This document shows, in pieces, positions 32,548 through 38,643 of a DNA stretch of 38,643 nt. Position 1 is the stretch's first letter. Every line of letters begins with the position of its first letter. The translations under genes were made by a program, and so were the position numbers. The notes under the pieces were generated by a model. That model worked only from the letters and a program-made list of their open reading frames with translations. It searched no databases and was not told where the DNA came from. The DNA comes from a virus, in IMG/VR virus record IMGVR_UViG_3300046009_007501, positions 1 through 38,643 of that record. One strand, written 5' to 3'.

Positions 32548-33677
32548 TGACAACAGTTTGTATAGACGGAAACTATATCTTCCATAAGACGTTCGGAATA
32601 TTCTCCGGGTTTGGCTCAAAAAGCCCGGGAGATGTTTTATCATCGGAGGCGGAAAGAAATATGTTTATAAGAAAAGTAATAACGGATCTCTGTTATTCCT
32701 TAAAGCAGATACCTGATATTAAACAGGTTATATTTTGTAAAGATTCAAGATCGTGGAGAAAAGACTATAAAATAACACGAAGTGTTTACAAGGAGAGTAG
32801 AATTAAAGGGGAAGGTGTAGACTGGGGATCGTTTTTTAAATTAATGGATGAATTCTCTGAATATCTTGAAGAGAATGGATTTATTTATAGCTCGTATCAA
32901 GGAGCGGAAGGTGATGACCTTATATGGGCATGGTGTGAGCATTTATCGAACAAAGGCGAATCTGTTATTGTAATAAGTGGCGATAAGGATATGCACCAGC
33001 TTGTTAGATATGATGATCAATCGTGGGTTGGTATATGGAATAGCAATTCGAAAAATAATAAGCTAATAGTTTCTGAAAATTGGAGAGAAGAGACCGAGAC
33101 TGAAACTACTATATTTGATGTTAATCCTATTTCCGGATCTAATTCATCAAAGATGGAAAAACTACTTTCCGCTTGCTCTTTAGAGAGAATTGATACTAAG
33201 GAATATATTTTCAAAAAAATCCTAATGGGTGACAAAAAGGATGATGTTCCTGGCGTTTTTCCATACCAAACCAAGAATGGTAAAAATTCTAATATAGCGG
33301 AGGGAAAGGCGAATAAAATATGGGAGCTATATCTAGAATCCGAATGGAAATCTTTCGATATGGAATATCTTTGGGATAACGATGATTTCTTAGGATGGAT
33401 CGCTGGACTTTCACTAAGACTAGTGTCACAAACAGATAACAACGAAAACAGGGAGAGATTTAAAAAATTCTATGAAGAAAATGCTAGATTGGTTTGGCTA
33501 AATTCAAGAACTCTTCCTAGAAATATGGTTGAGGGATTAAGAAACCATATAGACGAAGTCTCGTTAAAAGAAAGAGTACCTCTAACAATAGAAAAGAAAG
33601 AAATAATAGAAAGATCACCTTGGGCTAAAGATACTACTCCTCCTAAAGGATTTGATCCATTTGAACTTTTTAATTGA
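32547..33677 (+). CDS. rnh: RNase H / 5'-3' exonuclease, FEN family
   Basis: The 376-aa product belongs to the FEN-1/T4 RNase H family, which removes RNA primers from Okazaki fragments. Metal ligands are in order: D7 (CIDGNYIF), E121, D123 and D124 (GAEGDDLIW), D146 and D148 (SGDKDMHQL), and D229 with D232/D233 (GDKKDDVPG) at the start of the helix-three-turn-helix. T4 RNase H is 305 aa; the extra length is mostly an insert near residues 165-210. The end (PKGFDPFELF) resembles a clamp-binding peptide. It overlaps the genes on both sides by one and four bases. Confidence 0.93.
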   Translation: MTTVCIDGNYIFHKTFGIFSGFGSKSPGDVLSSEAERNMFIRKVITDLCYSLKQIPDIKQVIFCKDSRSWRKDYKITRSVYKESRIKGEGVDWGSFFKLMDEFSEYLEENGFIYSSYQGAEGDDLIWAWCEHLSNKGESVIVISGDKDMHQLVRYDDQSWVGIWNSNSKNNKLIVSENWREETETETTIFDVNPISGSNSSKMEKLLSACSLERIDTKEYIFKKILMGDKKDDVPGVFPYQTKNGKNSNIAEGKANKIWELYLESEWKSFDMEYLWDNDDFLGWIAGLSLRLVSQTDNNENRERFKKFYEENARLVWLNSRTLPRNMVEGLRNHIDEVSLKERVPLTIEKKEIIERSPWAKDTTPPKGFDPFELFN

Positions 33678-34078
33678 TGAATAATCCGTTTGATATAATA
33701 AAATCCTTTCACACTAAAGACTGGAATAAAGTATCTGAGAGGGATAAGGCTAGAAATCTTTTTATGATTAATAGGATATGTTCTATAGCTTATCCGCTTC
33801 AAGCTAATTCTTTTAACCACATAAAAATAAATCCAGAGAATGTGGTTAATTTTTGGAAGATATTAGTTACACACCAACATAAAAAAACTCCATCATGGAT
33901 ATTTACAAAAACACTCAAAGGTGATAAGATAAAGGAGAAAAAAGAATATAAAGAAGAGGTTATATCCTTTATCAAAGAAAAGTATCAGATATCCAATAGA
34001 GAAATACGGGAACTCCAAGAATTTTATCCCTCCAAATTCAATACCTTTTACAAAGAGATCGAAACACTGATTAGTTAG
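33674..34078 (+). CDS. gp62: Clamp loader small subunit, gp62-like
   Basis: This 134-aa protein has a short acidic/aromatic start (NPFDIIKSFHTKDWNK), then NLFMINRICSIAYP, the block NSFNHIKINPENVVNFW, and a helical C-terminus (VISFIKEKYQISNREIREL). This arrangement, with the FMINR-type helix, fits the short gp62 of T4-like phages outside the enterobacterial group. With gp44 it loads the sliding clamp. Unlike in T4, it is separated from gp44 by the kinase and RNase H genes. The start overlaps the RNase H stop (ATGA). The identification is by pattern only. Confidence 0.72.
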   Translation: MMNNPFDIIKSFHTKDWNKVSERDKARNLFMINRICSIAYPLQANSFNHIKINPENVVNFWKILVTHQHKKTPSWIFTKTLKGDKIKEKKEYKEEVISFIKEKYQISNREIRELQEFYPSKFNTFYKEIETLIS

Positions 34079-34086
34079 ATTGATAT

Positions 34087-34125
34087 TTAAGTTCCGGATA
34101 TATATTGTAAACATAATATTCCGGG

Positions 34126-34139
<14 letters not shown>
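34087..34139 (+). promoter_or_regulatory. Hairpin enclosing the fibre-gene start codon
   Basis: TTAAGTTCC (34087-34095) pairs perfectly with GGAACTTAA (34131-34139). The right arm lies in codons 2-5 of the fibre gene, and the ATG (34126-34128) is inside the loop region. Inner CCGGATAT / ATATTCCGG can add pairs. The TATATATT box lies between the arms, so a late transcript would lack the left arm. Confidence 0.65.
34097..34106 (+). promoter_or_regulatory. TATATA-box late-promoter candidate for the fibre gene
   Basis: GATATATATT lies 19 bases before the fibre ATG, inside the hairpin loop at 34087-34139. It matches the box at 3155-3164 base for base. Confidence 0.5.
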
Positions 34140-37119
<2,980 letters not shown>

Positions 37120-37177
37120 TATTAGAGATAAGGAAATTTTTAAGGGATAAATACTAATAAAAAAAGAACAAAATTAG

Positions 37178-38643
37178 ATGCCACAGATATCAGGATTACC
37201 AGTAACTATGATCGCCAGCGTTCAGCCCGGATCGGTTACTGTTAATAGCTATTATAATAACCCCTCTAGTGTTTGGAACGGATTCCCATCTAGCTTTAAT
37301 TGTACACTTAATTTAATAGCTACTCCAACATCGCAGGAACCGAATTTTACCTTCGATGCTAACGATCTTGCGGATGGTATGTGGCTGTTACAGCCAAATG
37401 GAAATGCCTTCTTAATAACTAATATTACAGTTATTAATAATCTGGAGGTTGATGTGACTCTAAGAGACATAGAGCTCTATAATTTAGTAAGTGACTATAC
37501 AGTATCAGGTAACAATTATCCAACCGAGGGGATCAACGGAATAACCTTCGAAGTATCTGAAGATGGAGCGCCAGTAACTGCATTAATAGCTACTGCTTTA
37601 GCACCGAATCTGGACGAGAATGGCTACTGGATCGATGATGCTTTAGCTAGATTCCAATACCGTAACATAGTTAAAGCTAGCTATACGAACGTTTTTTCTC
37701 CTAACCCAACATATACCGCATTTAGTGTAGGACAAGTCGTTTATTTGGACACTTATGGCGTATTTGATATAGTAGACACGACATCAATAGCTGAAGTAGA
37801 AAAAGCATTTGGTGTTGTAACTTCTATAAATGAACCAGAAGACGGAAATATTAATGTAAGACCCTTTGGTAGAATAGTAACTACACCTTTCTCTTTACCT
37901 GGAAGTATTGGAGAGGTCCTATATTTCGATAGCTCAGCAAGTCCCTCTTTTGTCACAAATGTTAAACCTACAGTAAATCCTATACCGGTTTACATTAAAA
38001 TAAATAATAATACAGCATCCTACTTATATCCAGCACAAGGAGGGGGAAGCTCTACTTCTGGTATAAGCGGAAGCTCTGGTACTAGTGGTACTAGCGGTAC
38101 TTCTGGTTCTTCGGGGATTAGCGGAACTAGTGGATCTTCGGGAACAAGTGGAACATCAGGAACTGATGGAACTAGTGGATCTTCAGGAACAAGCGGAACT
38201 GATGGAACCAGTGGATCTTCAGGAACAAGTGGAACTGACGGAACAAGCGGATCTTCAGGATCTTCAGGAACATCAGGATCTTCTGGAACTAGCGGAAATG
38301 ACGGAACTAGCGGATCCTCAGGAACATCAGGATCTTCAGGAACATCAGGATCTTCAGGAACTAGTGGATCTTCAGGAACTAGTGGAACCGACGGAACTAG
38401 TGGATCTTCAGGAACTAGCGGAACCGATGGAACTAGTGGAACCGACGGAACTAGTGGATCTTCAGGAACTAGCGGAACCGATGGAACTAGTGGATCTTCA
38501 GGAACTAGTGGATCTTCAGGAACAAGCGGAACTAGTGGATCTTCAGGAACTAGTGGATCTTCAGGAACTAGTGGATCTTCAGGAACATCAGGAACATCAG
38601 GATCTTCAGGAACTAGTGGAACTGATGGAACTAGTGGATCTTC
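37178..38643 (+). CDS. Second fibre protein with GTSGSSG repeats, 3' truncated
   Basis: The gene starts with ATG CCA CAG after an A-rich leader (AATAAAAAAAGAACAAAATTAG), and the frame is open to the window end (488 full codons). Residues 1-288 form a globular, beta-rich N-terminal region (MPQISGLPVTMIASVQ, then ANDLADGMWLLQPNG and GQVVYLDTYGVF), likely the virion-attachment part. From about residue 289 on, the sequence is Gly-x-y repeats built from GTS, GSS and GTD with no proline. Length, further repeats and the tip domain lie outside the window. It is preceded by the collagen-like fibre gene with a 58-base gap that holds no clear promoter. Confidence 0.88.
   Translation, partial: MPQISGLPVTMIASVQPGSVTVNSYYNNPSSVWNGFPSSFNCTLNLIATPTSQEPNFTFDANDLADGMWLLQPNGNAFLITNITVINNLEVDVTLRDIELYNLVSDYTVSGNNYPTEGINGITFEVSEDGAPVTALIATALAPNLDENGYWIDDALARFQYRNIVKASYTNVFSPNPTYTAFSVGQVVYLDTYGVFDIVDTTSIAEVEKAFGVVTSINEPEDGNINVRPFGRIVTTPFSLPGSIGEVLYFDSSASPSFVTNVKPTVNPIPVYIKINNNTASYLYPAQGGGSSTSGISGSSGTSGTSGTSGSSGISGTSGSSGTSGTSGTDGTSGSSGTSGTDGTSGSSGTSGTDGTSGSSGSSGTSGSSGTSGNDGTSGSSGTSGSSGTSGSSGTSGSSGTSGTDGTSGSSGTSGTDGTSGTDGTSGSSGTSGTDGTSGSSGTSGSSGTSGTSGSSGTSGSSGTSGSSGTSGTSGSSGTSGTDGTSGS
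38060..38643 (+). repeat. Proline-free Gly-Thr-Ser / Gly-Ser-Ser tandem repeat
   Basis: The DNA repeats units such as GGA ACT AGT and GGA TCT TCA in arrays with 9-, 18-, 27- and 36-base periods, giving many ACTAGT sites. At least several longer units (GGATCTTCAGGAACTAGT) are identical, so unlike the GPTG tract this one shows recent expansion. It continues past the window end. Confidence 0.95.

Noticed and set aside
33017-33442. 141-codon minus-strand frame
   Set aside because: It is antisense to the RNase H gene across its conserved H3TH region, with no promoter or leader.
38060-38643. CRISPR-like appearance of short regularly spaced repeats
   Set aside because: There are no unique spacers. 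The repeats are in-frame Gly-Thr-Ser codons continuing a long open reading frame.

Overview
The window is a gene-dense, AT-rich stretch of a T4-like contractile-tailed phage genome. It most likely infects a member of the Bacteroidota. The phage assignment rests on a nearly complete set of T4-type genes: gp46, gp15, gp14, gp16, gp17, gp18, gp19 (two copies), gp26, gp55, gp4, gp20 (two copies), gp30 ligase, gp44, RNase H and gp62. The host assignment is an inference. Start codons are preceded by A-rich AAATAAAAA-type leaders without clear Shine-Dalgarno sequences, and two operons carry promoters close to the Bacteroidota TTTG / TAnnTTTG pattern. No integrase, IS element, tRNA, rRNA or CRISPR array was seen. 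No stretch over 300 bases lacks a gene once the minus-strand gene at 2837-3142 is counted.

Layout. 1-1560: 3' part of the recombination nuclease subunit gp46. 1573-7955: neck and packaging block (unknown protein, gp15-like tail terminator, minus-strand membrane protein, gp14-like neck protein with large extensions, small and large terminase). 8025-12634: enlarged tail sheath and two tail-tube paralogs, ending at a terminator. 12737-15968: small membrane protein, gp26-like baseplate hub protein with an overlapping gp51-like frame, and a Thr/Glu-rich protein with collagen-like motifs. 16031-19359: operon with a host-like promoter (dCMP deaminase, ECF-like sigma factor, RecB-like nuclease, small proteins), ending at a terminator. 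19432-24338: membrane coiled-coil protein, two tandem Cys-motif paralogs, and a 771-aa repeat protein that appears to be extended by a -1 frameshift. 24335-29050: late sigma factor gp55, head-completion protein gp4, an unknown protein, and two tandem portal paralogs. 29148-34078: replication operon (DNA ligase, zinc-motif protein, clamp loader gp44, guanylate-kinase-like protein, RNase H, gp62). 34126-38643: collagen-like fibre protein and a second fibre gene cut by the window end.

How it works together. Virion genes tend to be preceded by a TATATA box (often GATATATA), resembling the T4 late promoter read by gp55, whose homolog is encoded here. Nucleotide-metabolism and replication operons have host-like promoters instead. 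The most notable points are a candidate -1 frameshift (A AAA AAG, hairpin downstream, 83-codon extension whose stop overlaps the gp55 start), a candidate +1 frameshift (CTT TAA) joining gp26 to a gp51-like tail, a hairpin around the fibre start codon with a late-promoter motif in its loop (as in T4 genes e and soc), and tandem duplication of both portal and tail tube. Functions rest on motif recognition by eye; no database search was run.
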